Shown in pieces: positions 51,870 through 60,629 of a stretch of DNA of 64,000 bases (position 1 is its first letter; every line of letters starts with the position of its first letter). Under the pieces are notes generated by a model. The model did not search any database. It saw nothing but the letters and a program-made list of their open reading frames with translations, and was not told the DNA's origin. The DNA is from Geodermatophilaceae bacterium URHA0031. GTDB lineage: Bacteria; Actinomycetota; Actinomycetes; Mycobacteriales; Geodermatophilaceae. The stretch covers positions 186,001-250,000 of the forward strand of contig JHVP01000004.1 in the NCBI GenBank assembly GCA_000620205.1, in the 5' to 3' direction. The translations under genes were made by a program, and so were the position numbers.

Positions 51870-52567
51870 GGCTGCTCCACCCACTCCTGGTAGGGGACGT
51901 ACTCGATGCCGAACTCGGGCAGCTTCGCGCGCAGGCGGTAGCGGTCCAGGCCGAGCTCACCCTGCTGGAACGCCGCGCGGCTGGCGGCCTCCTTGTCCAG
52001 CCGGGCCCGGGAGGCGGTGAGGGCGCGCGGCACGTCGCCGCGCGGCACCACCATCACGCCGTCGTCGTCGGCGACGACCACGTCGCCCGGCACGATCCGC
52101 TGTCCGCCCAGCACGACCGGCACGTTGACCGCCCCCGCGGTGGCCTTCACCGAGCCCTGCGCGCTCACCGCGGTCGACCAGGCGGGGAAGCCCATCTCGC
52201 GGAGCTCGGCGACGTCGCGGACGCCGCTGGCCAGCACCACCCCCCGCACACCGCGCTGGGCCAGCGCCGTGGCGAACAGCTCGCCGAACAGCCCGTCGGT
52301 CGACGGGGAGTTGGTCGCGACCACGAGCACGTCGCCGGGGCGGCACTGCTCGACGGCGACGTGGATCATCAGGTTGTCCCCCGGCCAGCACAGCACCGTG
52401 ACGGCGGTGCCGCCGATGCGTGCCCCGGCCCAGGCCGGCCGGAACGCGGGGCCCAGGTAGCCCACCCGCCCCAGGGCCTCGTGCACGGTGGCGACGCCGA
52501 AGCCGCCGAGCGCCTCGGCGTCCGCTGCGTCGGCGCGGGGTGGGTCGGTGACGACGACGGTCTTCAT
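51866..52567 (-). CDS. 4-carboxy-4-hydroxy-2-oxoadipate aldolase, RraA/LigK-like
   Basis: 233 residues. FGVATVHEALGRVGYLGP at the N-terminus, pyruvate-binding FGELFATA (about 94-101), and the R117-D118 pair (LASGVRDVAEL) at the metal/substrate site of class II HMG/CHA aldolases. It would split 4-carboxy-4-hydroxy-2-oxoadipate into pyruvate and oxaloacetate, ending the pathway. ATG 52567 overlaps the GntR stop (ATGA). Confidence 0.87.
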   Translation of the reverse strand: MKTVVVTDPPRADAADAEALGGFGVATVHEALGRVGYLGPAFRPAWAGARIGGTAVTVLCWPGDNLMIHVAVEQCRPGDVLVVATNSPSTDGLFGELFATALAQRGVRGVVLASGVRDVAELREMGFPAWSTAVSAQGSVKATAGAVNVPVVLGGQRIVPGDVVVADDDGVMVVPRGDVPRALTASRARLDKEAASRAAFQQGELGLDRYRLRAKLPEFGIEYVPYQEWVEQP

Positions 52568-53217
52568 GCACGTCCTCCGGGTTCACGGGTGGGCTCGGCC
52601 AGCGCGGCGATGACGCTGCGGAAGTGGTCGACGGTGGCGGACTCGGCGCGGTCGGGATCGCCGGCGGCGATCGCGTCGACCACCGCGGTCAGCTCGCGGA
52701 GGCTGACCTGCGGCCGCCCCGGGCGGAGCGAGAGCTGGAACTGGTGGCGGACCACCTGCGCCTGCAGCCGGTCGACGAGCCCGGCGGCGACCGGGTGGTG
52801 CGCGGCGTCGCGGACGAGGCCGTGCAGCTGGGAGATGAGCTCGGAGTACTTGAGCAGGTCACCGCACTGCACCGCCTCCCCCATGGCGGACAGGTGCGCG
52901 CGCAGCCGGCCGACCTGCTCGCCGGTGACGCGCTCGGCGGCCTTGCGCGCCAGCAGACCCTCGAGCACCATCCGGCACTCGGTCGTCGCGACCGCCTCGT
53001 CGACGGACACGACCCGGACCCGGGCCCCCCGGTTCGGGATGCGCTCGACCAGGCCGTCGCCGATGAGGACGTCGAGGGCCAGCCGGACGCTGCTGCGGTT
53101 GACCCCGATGTGCTCGGCGAGCTCGGCCTCCACGAGCCGGTGCCCCGGGGGCATGTCGCCCCGCGAGATGGCGGCGCGCAGCACACGCTCGGCGGCGTCC
53201 CGTGCTGCTGCTGCCAT
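52564..53217 (-). CDS. GntR family regulator (FadR/FCD subfamily)
   Basis: 217 residues. N-terminal winged helix (LRAAISRGDMPPGHRLVEAELAEHIGVNRSSVRLALDVL), then a helical FCD-type effector domain (ECRMVLEGLLARKAAERV, HGLVRDAAHHPVAAGLVDRL). First gene of the aromatic operon and overlapping the aldolase gene by four bases, so it is probably autoregulated. Divergent from an SDR gene across 173 bp with an AT-rich patch (TTGTCAACAGG and GTCGACCAAG near 53254-53276) that may hold its operator. Confidence 0.92.
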   Translation of the reverse strand: MAAAARDAAERVLRAAISRGDMPPGHRLVEAELAEHIGVNRSSVRLALDVLIGDGLVERIPNRGARVRVVSVDEAVATTECRMVLEGLLARKAAERVTGEQVGRLRAHLSAMGEAVQCGDLLKYSELISQLHGLVRDAAHHPVAAGLVDRLQAQVVRHQFQLSLRPGRPQVSLRELTAVVDAIAAGDPDRAESATVDHFRSVIAALAEPTREPGGRA

Positions 53218-53390
53218 CGCCCCTCCTCGGTCGTCCCCGCCGAGCCTAGCGGATTGTCAACAGGATCGTCGACCAAGTCGTCGCCCGTCATCCGGTTCGA
53301 TCGCCCGTGCCGGGGCACAGTCCGCGGTGACATCCCGGAGAGGCGCACCCCATCCTGCTCCCCCGGGGACCAGCAGCCTCGGGAGCGCCG

Positions 53391-54152
53391 GTGGACCTGA
53401 CAGACATGCGCGGCAGCGTCGCGCCCGGCACGGTGGTGCTGGTGACCGGTGGCGCGCGCGGCATCGGCGCGGGGCTGAGCCGGTACCTGGCCGCCCAGGG
53501 AGCGGCCGTGGTGACGGCGGACGTCGTCGAGCCGGCCGGGGACGCGGCGGGCCCGGACATCACCCACCTGCAGGCCGACGTGAGCGACGAGTCGTCGTGG
53601 CGGCAGCTCGTGGCGGCCGTCCTCGACCGGCACGGCCACGTCGACGCCCTCGTCAACAACGCCGCCATCTACCAGGGGCTGGGCGCCAAGCGGCCCTTCA
53701 CCGACATCACGGTCGAGGAGTGGGACCGGGTCATGGCGGTGAACACCCGCGGCGTGTGGCTCGGGATGCGGGCGGTCCACCCGGTGATGCAGGCCCAGGG
53801 GCGGGGCCGGGTGGTGAACATCGCGTCGTCCACGGTGCACATGGGGGTGCCGTACTTCGCCCACTACACCGCCTCCAAGGGTGCGGTGATCGCGCTGACC
53901 CGCAGCGTCGCCCGGGAGGTCGGCCGGGACGGCATCACGGTGAACGCCATCGCGCCGGGGCTGGTCGAGACCGACGCCACCCGGGCCCTGAACGACCCCG
54001 ACTACCTGGCGGCGTCGGCCGGACGCCGCGCCGTCCCCCGCCCCATGGAGCCCGGCGACCTCGCACCGGTGGTCTCCTTCCTGTGCTCCGAGGGCAGCGG
54101 CTTCATCACCGGGCAGACGCTCATCGTCGACGGCGGGGTGACCTTCAGCTGA
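53391..54152 (+). CDS. Short-chain dehydrogenase/reductase
   Basis: 253 residues from GTG 53391. Classical SDR: TGGARGIGAGLSRYLA, LVNNAAIYQG, NIASSTVHMG, YTASKGAVIALTRS with catalytic Tyr/Lys, and a C-terminal GFITGQTLIVDGG. It likely oxidises an alcohol or hydroxyl of an aromatic-derived compound, judged from the divergent pathway operon. Substrate not known. Confidence 0.9.
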   Translation: MDLTDMRGSVAPGTVVLVTGGARGIGAGLSRYLAAQGAAVVTADVVEPAGDAAGPDITHLQADVSDESSWRQLVAAVLDRHGHVDALVNNAAIYQGLGAKRPFTDITVEEWDRVMAVNTRGVWLGMRAVHPVMQAQGRGRVVNIASSTVHMGVPYFAHYTASKGAVIALTRSVAREVGRDGITVNAIAPGLVETDATRALNDPDYLAASAGRRAVPRPMEPGDLAPVVSFLCSEGSGFITGQTLIVDGGVTFS

Positions 54153-54175
54153 CCCCGGCGGAGGAGCTGGACGGC

Positions 54176-54568
54176 ATGGACGGCGCGACGCTGCTCGAGT
54201 TCGCGATGGCGACCGCCGCTCAGCTCCCGGCGGTGACGCACGAGCACCCGTTCGGGCCCGAGTGGGAGGTGTTCAAGGTCGTCGGCAAGGTGTTCCTGCT
54301 CGCGACCGAGGTGCCCGGCCAGCCGGTCGTGACCCTGAAGTGCGAGCCCGAGCACAGCCGGGCGCTGCAGCAGCAGTACGCGGAGGTCGTCCCCGGCTAC
54401 CACATGAACAAGCAGCACTGGCTGACGATCCGCGCCGGTGGAGCGGTTCCGCAGGACCTCGTCGACGAGCTGGTGCGCAACTCGTACGAGCTGGTGGTGG
54501 CAGGACTGCCCAGGACGAAGCGCCCGACCGGTGCGGGGCAGGCGCACGGCCGGCCGGGACAGCCCTGA
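54176..54568 (+). CDS. MmcQ/YjbR family protein
   Basis: 130 residues from ATG 54176, with GGAGGAG nine bases upstream. EHPFGPEWEVFKVVGKVFLLA and CEPEHSRALQQQYAEVVPGYHMN plus NKQHWLTI follow the YjbR/MmcQ pattern. The fold is CyaY-like and is often called DNA-binding, with no proven function. It follows the SDR gene closely and converges on the esterase gene. Confidence 0.9.
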   Translation: MDGATLLEFAMATAAQLPAVTHEHPFGPEWEVFKVVGKVFLLATEVPGQPVVTLKCEPEHSRALQQQYAEVVPGYHMNKQHWLTIRAGGAVPQDLVDELVRNSYELVVAGLPRTKRPTGAGQAHGRPGQP

Positions 54569-54587
54569 GCTGGTCCCGCACCCGCCG

Positions 54588-55484
54588 TCAGCTGACCTCG
54601 GCGGGTCCCCCGGGCGGGGCCGGGTCCTCCAGGAGGGTGCTGCGCAGGAAGGCGCTGACCGTCCCCAGGACCGCCGGGGTGTCGAACGCCGGGTCCTCGT
54701 GGTTGGCGCCGGCCAGCAGGAGCAGGGTCGACGGCACCCCCTGCGCCCGGAGCTCCCGGTGCAGGGCACGGCTGTGCTCGGAGGGCACGAGCCCGTCCCG
54801 GTCCCCGTGCACCAGCAGGAACGGCGGGGCACCGGGGTGCACGCGGGTGACCGGGCTCGCGGCGCGTGCCGCGGCCGCCACCTCCTGCACAGACGCGGCG
54901 CCCAGCAGCCGGGCCTCCTGGGAGGGGACGTCGGGCGGACCGGTGACGAAGGGGGGCAGCCGCCCCGCCGGGACGTCGGTGTCGCGGAGGGTGAGGTCGG
55001 TGACCGGGAACCAGCACACGGCGGCCTGCACCGAGCTGTCCCCCAGCTCGGCGTCGCGCTCGTCGGGGCACAGCGCGAGGAGCGCGCCCAGGTGGCCGCC
55101 GGCCGAGCCGCCCCAGACCCCCACCCGGTCGGCGTCGAGGCCGAGGTCGGCGGCGTTCCGGCGCAGCCACCGCACCGCTGCACGGGCGTCGTCCAGCGGC
55201 GCGGGGAAGGTGGCCTCGCCGCTGAGCCGGTACTGCACCGCCGCGATCGCCACCCCGGCCGCGGCCACCGGCAGCAGCCGTTCCGCGGCCCGGGCGGTGC
55301 GCGACCCCCGCAGCCAGCCACCGCCGTGCAACCAGACGCACACCGGCGCGGGCCGGGACGCCGGGAGGTACAGGTCCAGCTGCAGCTCGACCCCCGGCTC
55401 GCTGCGGTAGACCACGTCCCGCCGCACCGTCACCCCGGCCCGGCCACCGGGGGACGTCGGGTCGGTGACCGGACCCCCGGGCAC
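54588..55484 (-). CDS. Alpha/beta hydrolase (BD-FAE-like esterase)
   Basis: 298 residues from GTG 55484, one base past the LLM stop. CVWLHGGGWLRGS oxyanion motif, nucleophile in GVWGGSAGGHLGAL, Asp in LVHGDRDGLVPSEH, and His in GANHEDPAF. Related to the esterase at 19055-20011. It may hydrolyse feruloyl or other aromatic esters so their acids enter the pathway. That role is inferred from the aromatic context. Confidence 0.87.
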   Translation of the reverse strand: MPGGPVTDPTSPGGRAGVTVRRDVVYRSEPGVELQLDLYLPASRPAPVCVWLHGGGWLRGSRTARAAERLLPVAAAGVAIAAVQYRLSGEATFPAPLDDARAAVRWLRRNAADLGLDADRVGVWGGSAGGHLGALLALCPDERDAELGDSSVQAAVCWFPVTDLTLRDTDVPAGRLPPFVTGPPDVPSQEARLLGAASVQEVAAAARAASPVTRVHPGAPPFLLVHGDRDGLVPSEHSRALHRELRAQGVPSTLLLLAGANHEDPAFDTPAVLGTVSAFLRSTLLEDPAPPGGPAEVS

Positions 55485-55485
55485 G

Positions 55486-56589
55486 TCAGGCCCCGACCCC
55501 GGCGGCGACCCCGCGGACGGCGGGGATCACCTCGTCGCGGAACAGGCGGACCGAGCGCAGCGACGTCCCGGGGTCCAGCGATCCCCAGGCGAAGGAGCCG
55601 GCGACGTGGTTGACCTCGCCGACGGTGACGGCCTCGGCCACCTGCCGGGCGACCGTCTCCGGCGAACCGGCGTACAGCTTGCCGTCGGCGAGCAGCTGGT
55701 CGACGTCCACCGGTCGGGTGCGCTGCTCGTCGCCGTGCAGCCGCCAGAGGTGGGTGAAGCTGGCGTGGTGGTCGGCGAAGGCCGGCCGGAGCAGGGCCAG
55801 GGCCTCCTCGTCGGTCGGCGCGACGACCACGTGGCGCATCATCCCGAACCGCGGCGTCACCCCGGGCAGGCCGTACCGGACCTCCCCGCGCTCGCTCGAC
55901 GCGCGGAAGCGTTCGAAGAAGAGCCTGCTCTGCTCGCGGACGGCGTCCAGCGGCGGGGAGAAGAAGCCGAACCCGAAGATCACGTTGTAGCCCTCCTCCC
56001 CCAGCCGCGGGACGGAGGCGGGGTTGGACGTGGGGTACCACAGCGGCGGGTGCGGCCGCTGGCGCACCGACACGTGCAGCGCCACCGCCTCCCCCTCGCC
56101 GTCGGGACCCGGGCGCCGGAAGACGCCGGTCTCCAGCGCCTCGAGGATCGCCGGCATCAGCTCCTCGAAGCGCTCCGCGGCCGCCGGCGGGGTCAGCCCG
56201 AACATCGCGGCCTCGTGAGGGGAGGAGCCCTTGCCCACGCCGATCTCCAGCCGCCCACCGCTGAGCTGGTCGAGCATGCAGATCTCCTGCACCAGCCGGA
56301 GCGGGTCGTACAGCGGCACGATGAAGGTCGTCGGCGCGAGCCGGATCCGCTCGGTCGCCTGGGCGGCCGCGGCCAGGAACAGCGCCGGGGAGGGCGCCAG
56401 GCCCAGCGGGGTGCCGTGGTGCTCCGCCAGGTGGTAGACGCTGAAGCCGCCGCGGTCGGCCTCGGTCAGCAGGCGCAACCGGCTCTGGTAGACCTCGCCC
56501 GGTGTCCTCCCGGGCGCTGCGTCGATCCAGTCGAAGAGGCCGAACGTGACGTCCTGCGGCGCGTCCGGTGCTCCGTCATCGAGCGGCAT
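55486..56589 (-). CDS. LLM class flavin-dependent oxidoreductase
   Basis: 367 residues. Luciferase-like barrel: YHLAEHHGTPLGLAPSPALF, TERIRLAPTTFIVPLYDPLRLVQEI, GRLEIGVGKGSSPHEAAMFG, and C-terminal AGSPETVARQVAEA. Only about 28% of positions look alike by eye with the LLM at 10761-11861, so it is a separate subfamily. It lies between the Liv-type binding-protein gene and an esterase, suggesting oxygenation of an imported aromatic. The reduced-flavin partner is not in this operon. Confidence 0.88.
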   Translation of the reverse strand: MPLDDGAPDAPQDVTFGLFDWIDAAPGRTPGEVYQSRLRLLTEADRGGFSVYHLAEHHGTPLGLAPSPALFLAAAAQATERIRLAPTTFIVPLYDPLRLVQEICMLDQLSGGRLEIGVGKGSSPHEAAMFGLTPPAAAERFEELMPAILEALETGVFRRPGPDGEGEAVALHVSVRQRPHPPLWYPTSNPASVPRLGEEGYNVIFGFGFFSPPLDAVREQSRLFFERFRASSERGEVRYGLPGVTPRFGMMRHVVVAPTDEEALALLRPAFADHHASFTHLWRLHGDEQRTRPVDVDQLLADGKLYAGSPETVARQVAEAVTVGEVNHVAGSFAWGSLDPGTSLRSVRLFRDEVIPAVRGVAAGVGA

Positions 56590-56617
56590 GGCGGGTCCTC
56601 ACGGTGTCGGGGAGCGA

Positions 56618-56658
56618 CGTGGCCGGGGCCCGGGACGGTGTCCCGGGCCCCGGTCACG
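56618..56658 (-). terminator. Strong hairpin after the Liv-type binding-protein gene
   Basis: Core arms CCGGGGCCCGGGAC (56623-56636) and GTCCCGGGCCCCGG (56640-56653), 3-nt loop, extended outward to a 19-bp stem with one G-T pair. Third example here of a stem directly after a substrate-binding-protein gene. Confidence 0.6.
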
Positions 56659-56665
56659 CGGTGGG

Positions 56666-57928
56666 TCAGTAGGCGGAGACCGGCTTGAAGGCCGCCTGCC
56701 CGTCGTACTGGACCAGCTGGACGGTGGAGATGGCCGCGTCGTCCTTCGTGGTCGTGTCGACCGTGATGCCGTCCAGGAGCAACGGCGCCTGGAAGCCGCT
56801 GATCGACTTCAGCGAGGTCATGAACGCCTCGCGGGTCGGCTCCTTCATGCCCTGGAACGCCTGGTCGAGCACGGCGCCCTCGGCGTAGCTCCACGCGCAG
56901 TGCGGGGTGTACGTCGTGGCGATCTTCGAGCCGTACTTCTGGAACGCGTCGTTGTAGGCCTTCACGTCCTCGTCGTTCGCGAACGCCGGCGAGTTCGGGT
57001 TCTTGGAGAAGGACGGGGTGTAGACGGCCGGGTAGGCGGCCGCGCCACCGGGCTGCAGGATCGTCCCGGGCGTCGAGGTGTTCGACGGCAGGAAGATGCG
57101 CGGCAGCCAGCCGAGGGACTGCGCCTTGGTCAGCACGCCGACCTGCAGCGGGGTGACCGAGACCGCGCTCATGAGCACGTCGGCCTTGCTCGCCGCGAGC
57201 TCGGTCACCTGGGCGTCGAGGGTCGTGTCGGTCGGCTCGTACGTGGCGGAGGCGACGATCTTCACCTGGCTGCCCTCGATGGCCTCGTTCAGGCCGTCCA
57301 GGTAGCTCTGCCCGAAGTCGTCGTTCTGGGCGAGCGTGGCGACCGTGAGGGGCTGGTTGGCGTTCGCCAGCAGCTCGCCGAACGCGCGGCCCTCGGTGGC
57401 GTAGGTCGGCACGAAGCCGGTGGTCCAGGGGTGCGCGTCCTGGTCGCTGGAGAAGGTGCGGGCGCCGGTCGTGAGCAGGACCTGGGGCACCTCCTCCTCC
57501 TCGGCGATGGGCATCACGGCCGCGTTGGTCGGCGTCCCCAGCGCCCCGACGTAGGCGAACATGTTGTCGTTGAGCAGCTGGCGGAAGTTGGACACCGCCT
57601 TCGCCGGGTCGTAGACGTCGTCGAGGTAGGTGAAGTCGACCTGGCGGGTCTTCCCGTCGCCGAACTCGAACCCGCCGGCGGCGTTCTTCGCCTCGATGTA
57701 GGAGTCGAGACCGGCGATGGTGCAGGACCCGGGGCCGGCGGTCGCACCGCTGAGCGGGCTGCTGATGCCGATGCTGATCGAGTCGTCGGTGATGCCGGGG
57801 CTGGCCGAGTCGTCCGCGCCGGGGCCGCCCGCGCTGCTGTCCCGGGTGCACCCGGCGACGAGCAGCGCAGCGATGCTGACAGTGGCGACCACGCCACTGG
57901 CACGCGCCGCGTTTCGGGTCTTCGTCAT
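56666..57928 (-). CDS. Branched-chain amino acid-type (Liv) ABC substrate-binding lipoprotein
   Basis: 420 residues from ATG 57928. Lipoprotein signal with lipobox LVAGC, Ser/Asp-rich linker, then a type I periplasmic fold: ISIGISSPLSGATAGPG, DFTYLDDVYDPAKAVSNFRQL, VLLTTGARTFSSDQDAHPW, TVATLAQNDDFGQSYLDGL. This family binds branched-chain amino acids, but many members bind aromatic acids such as benzoates and coumarates. The surrounding O-demethylase and ring-cleavage genes favour an aromatic acid. Last transporter gene of the livGFHM-like operon. Confidence 0.9.
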   Translation of the reverse strand: MTKTRNAARASGVVATVSIAALLVAGCTRDSSAGGPGADDSASPGITDDSISIGISSPLSGATAGPGSCTIAGLDSYIEAKNAAGGFEFGDGKTRQVDFTYLDDVYDPAKAVSNFRQLLNDNMFAYVGALGTPTNAAVMPIAEEEEVPQVLLTTGARTFSSDQDAHPWTTGFVPTYATEGRAFGELLANANQPLTVATLAQNDDFGQSYLDGLNEAIEGSQVKIVASATYEPTDTTLDAQVTELAASKADVLMSAVSVTPLQVGVLTKAQSLGWLPRIFLPSNTSTPGTILQPGGAAAYPAVYTPSFSKNPNSPAFANDEDVKAYNDAFQKYGSKIATTYTPHCAWSYAEGAVLDQAFQGMKEPTREAFMTSLKSISGFQAPLLLDGITVDTTTKDDAAISTVQLVQYDGQAAFKPVSAY

Positions 57929-57948
57929 TGAATCGCCTCTCTCGGGGT

Positions 57949-59037
57949 TCACGAGTGCTGGTCGGTGGTGGCTGCCGGCGGTGCGGACGCGGGCTGCGCC
58001 GCCTCGTCGGAGGTCGTGGGGTGGGCCGGCGGCTGCGGTGGCCGGCCGCGGGAGGACCGCAGCCGGGCGAGCCTGCGCGGCAGGGAGACGAGGCCGGCGG
58101 GGAGCAGGAACAGCACCGCCAGCAGGACCGCGCCCGAGATCAGCGCGGTGCGCGAGGAGTTCACCTGACCGGCCAGCACCGGCACGAGCACGTAGTACAC
58201 GGCTCCGAGGACCGTGCCGACGATGCTCGCGGAGCCACCGATCACCATCGCGGCGACCAGGTTGATCGACGTGGCGAAGACCAGGGTCTCCGGCGAGGTG
58301 TACTGCACGATGGCGAGGTACATGAAGCCGGACACGCCGCCGAGCAGGGACGCGATCGTGAAGGCCAGCACCTTCGTGCGGTACGGCGAGACGCCCATGG
58401 AGAGCGCGACCGCCTCGTTCTCCTTGACGATGGCGAACGACCGGCCGATGCGCCCCCGGACCAGGTTGCGGGCGAGCACGAACGCGACGACCGCGATGAG
58501 CACGACGACGTAGTACCGCCACTGGTCGTTGGCCAGACCGATCGACTCGGGTGCGCGCAGCCAGCTGACCACCTGCCCCTGCGACCCGCCGGTGAACTCG
58601 TCGAACCGCCGGGCGAGCGGGACCCCCACGATCGGCAGGGCGAGGGTGATCATGGCCAGCGCGAGCCCGCGCAGCCGGGCCGCGGCGAGGGCCACCAGCA
58701 TCCCGACCACGGCCGGGACGACCGCGCAGAGCAGCAGCGTCAGCGGCCCCGGCCAGCCGTGCAGGATCCCGTACGCCGCGATGTAGGCCCCGAGCCCCAG
58801 GAAGGCGCTCTGCCCCAGCGACACCTGACCGGTGTAGCCCATCACGATGTTGAGGCCCAGGATCGCCACCGCGAAGACGGCGATGCTGGAGAGCTGGTAG
58901 TTGATGTAGGGACTGGACACCAGCGGGGCGACGACGAGCGCGACGGCGAGCACGCCGACGGCGGCGATGCCCTTCCACCGGGCGGTCGCGCTCGAGGCGG
59001 TGCCGGTGGTGGAGCGGGGCGCAGTGGTGGTGGCCAT
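57949..59037 (-). CDS. Liv-type ABC transporter permease (LivM family)
   Basis: 362 residues, about ten hydrophobic segments. NIVMGYTGQVSLGQSAFLGLGAY and a later FMYLAIVQYTSPETLVF with GSASIVGTVLGAVYY are LivM signatures. The C-terminal tail is Ser/Pro/Ala-rich and cytoplasmic. ATG 59037 overlaps the LivH stop by one base (TGATG). Confidence 0.92.
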   Translation of the reverse strand: MATTTAPRSTTGTASSATARWKGIAAVGVLAVALVVAPLVSSPYINYQLSSIAVFAVAILGLNIVMGYTGQVSLGQSAFLGLGAYIAAYGILHGWPGPLTLLLCAVVPAVVGMLVALAAARLRGLALAMITLALPIVGVPLARRFDEFTGGSQGQVVSWLRAPESIGLANDQWRYYVVVLIAVVAFVLARNLVRGRIGRSFAIVKENEAVALSMGVSPYRTKVLAFTIASLLGGVSGFMYLAIVQYTSPETLVFATSINLVAAMVIGGSASIVGTVLGAVYYVLVPVLAGQVNSSRTALISGAVLLAVLFLLPAGLVSLPRRLARLRSSRGRPPQPPAHPTTSDEAAQPASAPPAATTDQHS

Positions 59038-59918
59038 CAGACGCGCACCGTGACCTTTCGTCCGAAGAGCCCCTGCGGCCGGACGACGAGGATCACGATG
59101 ACCGCGATGAACGGCACCGCGATCTTCAGGTCGTCGCCGATGAAGTCCAGGTAGGCGCCGGCGAGGTTCTCCACGACGCCGATGAAGGCCGCGGCCACCA
59201 CGGCGCCGATGGGTGAGTCGAGGCCCCCCAGGATGGCCGACGCGAGCGCGTAGACCAGCACGAAGTCGAGCATGCCGGGACTGATGAACAGCTGGGGGGC
59301 GACCAGCACACCGGCGATCGCACCGAGCGCCGCGGCCAGACCCCAGCCGATCATCAGCAACCGGCTGACCGGGAGACCGGACAGTGCCGAGGACCGGGGG
59401 TTGTCGGCGACCGCCCGCATGGCCAGCCCGAGCTTGGTGGAGCGGAACAGCAGCTGGAGCGCGATCATCACCACGAGCAGCACGGTGATCGTGCCGATCG
59501 ACCGCAGGCTCACGAACACACCGAGCACCTCGATGGTCCGGTTCGGGAACAACGACGGGAACGGGTGCGGCTCGTAGCCGAAGAAGTACGCCGACAGCCC
59601 CGACAGCACCACGAGCAGCGCGATGGTGGCGACGACCGCGGTGTCCGGGTCGCCGCCCTCGAAGTGCCGCATGACGCCCCGCTCGAGCAGGGCACCGAGC
59701 AGGAACCCGAAGACGACCGCCACCACGAGCGCGAGCAGCACCGGGACCCCGACGCGGGTCAGTGCGTAGGCCACGAAGGTGGCCGTCACGGCCATGCCCC
59801 CCTGGGCGAAGTTGATCAGACCGGTGGCCCGGTAGACCAGCACGATGGCGAGCGCGATCGCGGCGTAGATGGCGCCGTTGGACAGCCCGTCCACCACGAC
59901 TTGGATGAAGTACGACAC
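59037..59918 (-). CDS. Liv-type ABC transporter permease (LivH family)
   Basis: 293 residues from GTG 59918, directly adjacent to the LivF stop. About eight membrane spans, starting with FIQVVVDGLSNGAIYAAIAL, then NFAQGGMAVTATFVAYAL and SAILGGLDSPIGAVVAAAF, all typical of LivH. Forms the channel with LivM. Confidence 0.92.
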   Translation of the reverse strand: MSYFIQVVVDGLSNGAIYAAIALAIVLVYRATGLINFAQGGMAVTATFVAYALTRVGVPVLLALVVAVVFGFLLGALLERGVMRHFEGGDPDTAVVATIALLVVLSGLSAYFFGYEPHPFPSLFPNRTIEVLGVFVSLRSIGTITVLLVVMIALQLLFRSTKLGLAMRAVADNPRSSALSGLPVSRLLMIGWGLAAALGAIAGVLVAPQLFISPGMLDFVLVYALASAILGGLDSPIGAVVAAAFIGVVENLAGAYLDFIGDDLKIAVPFIAVIVILVVRPQGLFGRKVTVRV

Positions 59919-60629
59919 CTAACCCCCCAGGTACGCGCGGCGAACGGCGTCCATGCCCATGAGCTCGTCCCTGCTGCCGTGCAGCGCGACGCGTCCGGTC
60001 TCCAGCACCGTGGCGTCGTCGACCACCGAGAACGCGAGGTTCGCGTTCTGCTCGACGACGACCATCGACACCTGCGCCTCGCGGCGCAGCCGCACGATCG
60101 CGTCGTACACCCGGCGGGCGGTGCTCGGCGCGAGCCCCAGCGAGGCCTCGTCGAGCAGGATCACCCGCGGCTTGGCCATGAACGCACGGCCCACCGCCAG
60201 CATCTGCTGCTCACCGCCGGACAGCGCCGCGGCGTTCGACCTGACCCGCTCCTGCAGGTTGGGGAACAGGTCGAGGACGTAGTCGACGTCGGTCGCGATC
60301 TGCTTGCGGTCCTTGCGCTGGTACGCGCCGACGAGCAGGTTCTCCCGCACGCTGAGCTGACCGAGGGTGCCTCGGCCCTCCGGCACGTGCGCGATGCCCA
60401 GGTGCGCCGTCCGGTCCGGTCCCAGGCCGCTGATGTCGCGCCCCTCGAACAGGATCCGGCCGGTGGTGCGCACCGTCCCGCTGATCGCGCGCAGCGTGGT
60501 CGTCTTGCCGGCACCGTTGGCGCCGAGCAGCCCGGTCGCACCGTTCTCCGACAGGGAGAACGAGATCCCGTGCAGCACCTGCGCGTGGCCGTAGGACGCG
60601 GTGACGTCCTCGAGCTCAAGCAGACTCAT
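59919..60629 (-). CDS. Liv-type ABC transporter ATP-binding protein (LivF family)
   Basis: 236 residues. Walker A GANGAGKTT, signature LSGGEQQMLAVGRA, Walker B VILLDEASLGLAP and H-loop region VVVEQN (the usual Liv His is part of VEQN in this family). ATG 60629 overlaps the LivG stop by 14 bases. Confidence 0.93.
   Translation of the reverse strand: MSLLELEDVTASYGHAQVLHGISFSLSENGATGLLGANGAGKTTTLRAISGTVRTTGRILFEGRDISGLGPDRTAHLGIAHVPEGRGTLGQLSVRENLLVGAYQRKDRKQIATDVDYVLDLFPNLQERVRSNAAALSGGEQQMLAVGRAFMAKPRVILLDEASLGLAPSTARRVYDAIVRLRREAQVSMVVVEQNANLAFSVVDDATVLETGRVALHGSRDELMGMDAVRRAYLGG

Noticed and set aside
53250-53280. TTGACA box on the minus strand as the gntR promoter
   Set aside because: A TTGACA hexamer is present near 53254-53259, but no -10 box lies at 16-18 bp, so I did not call a promoter.
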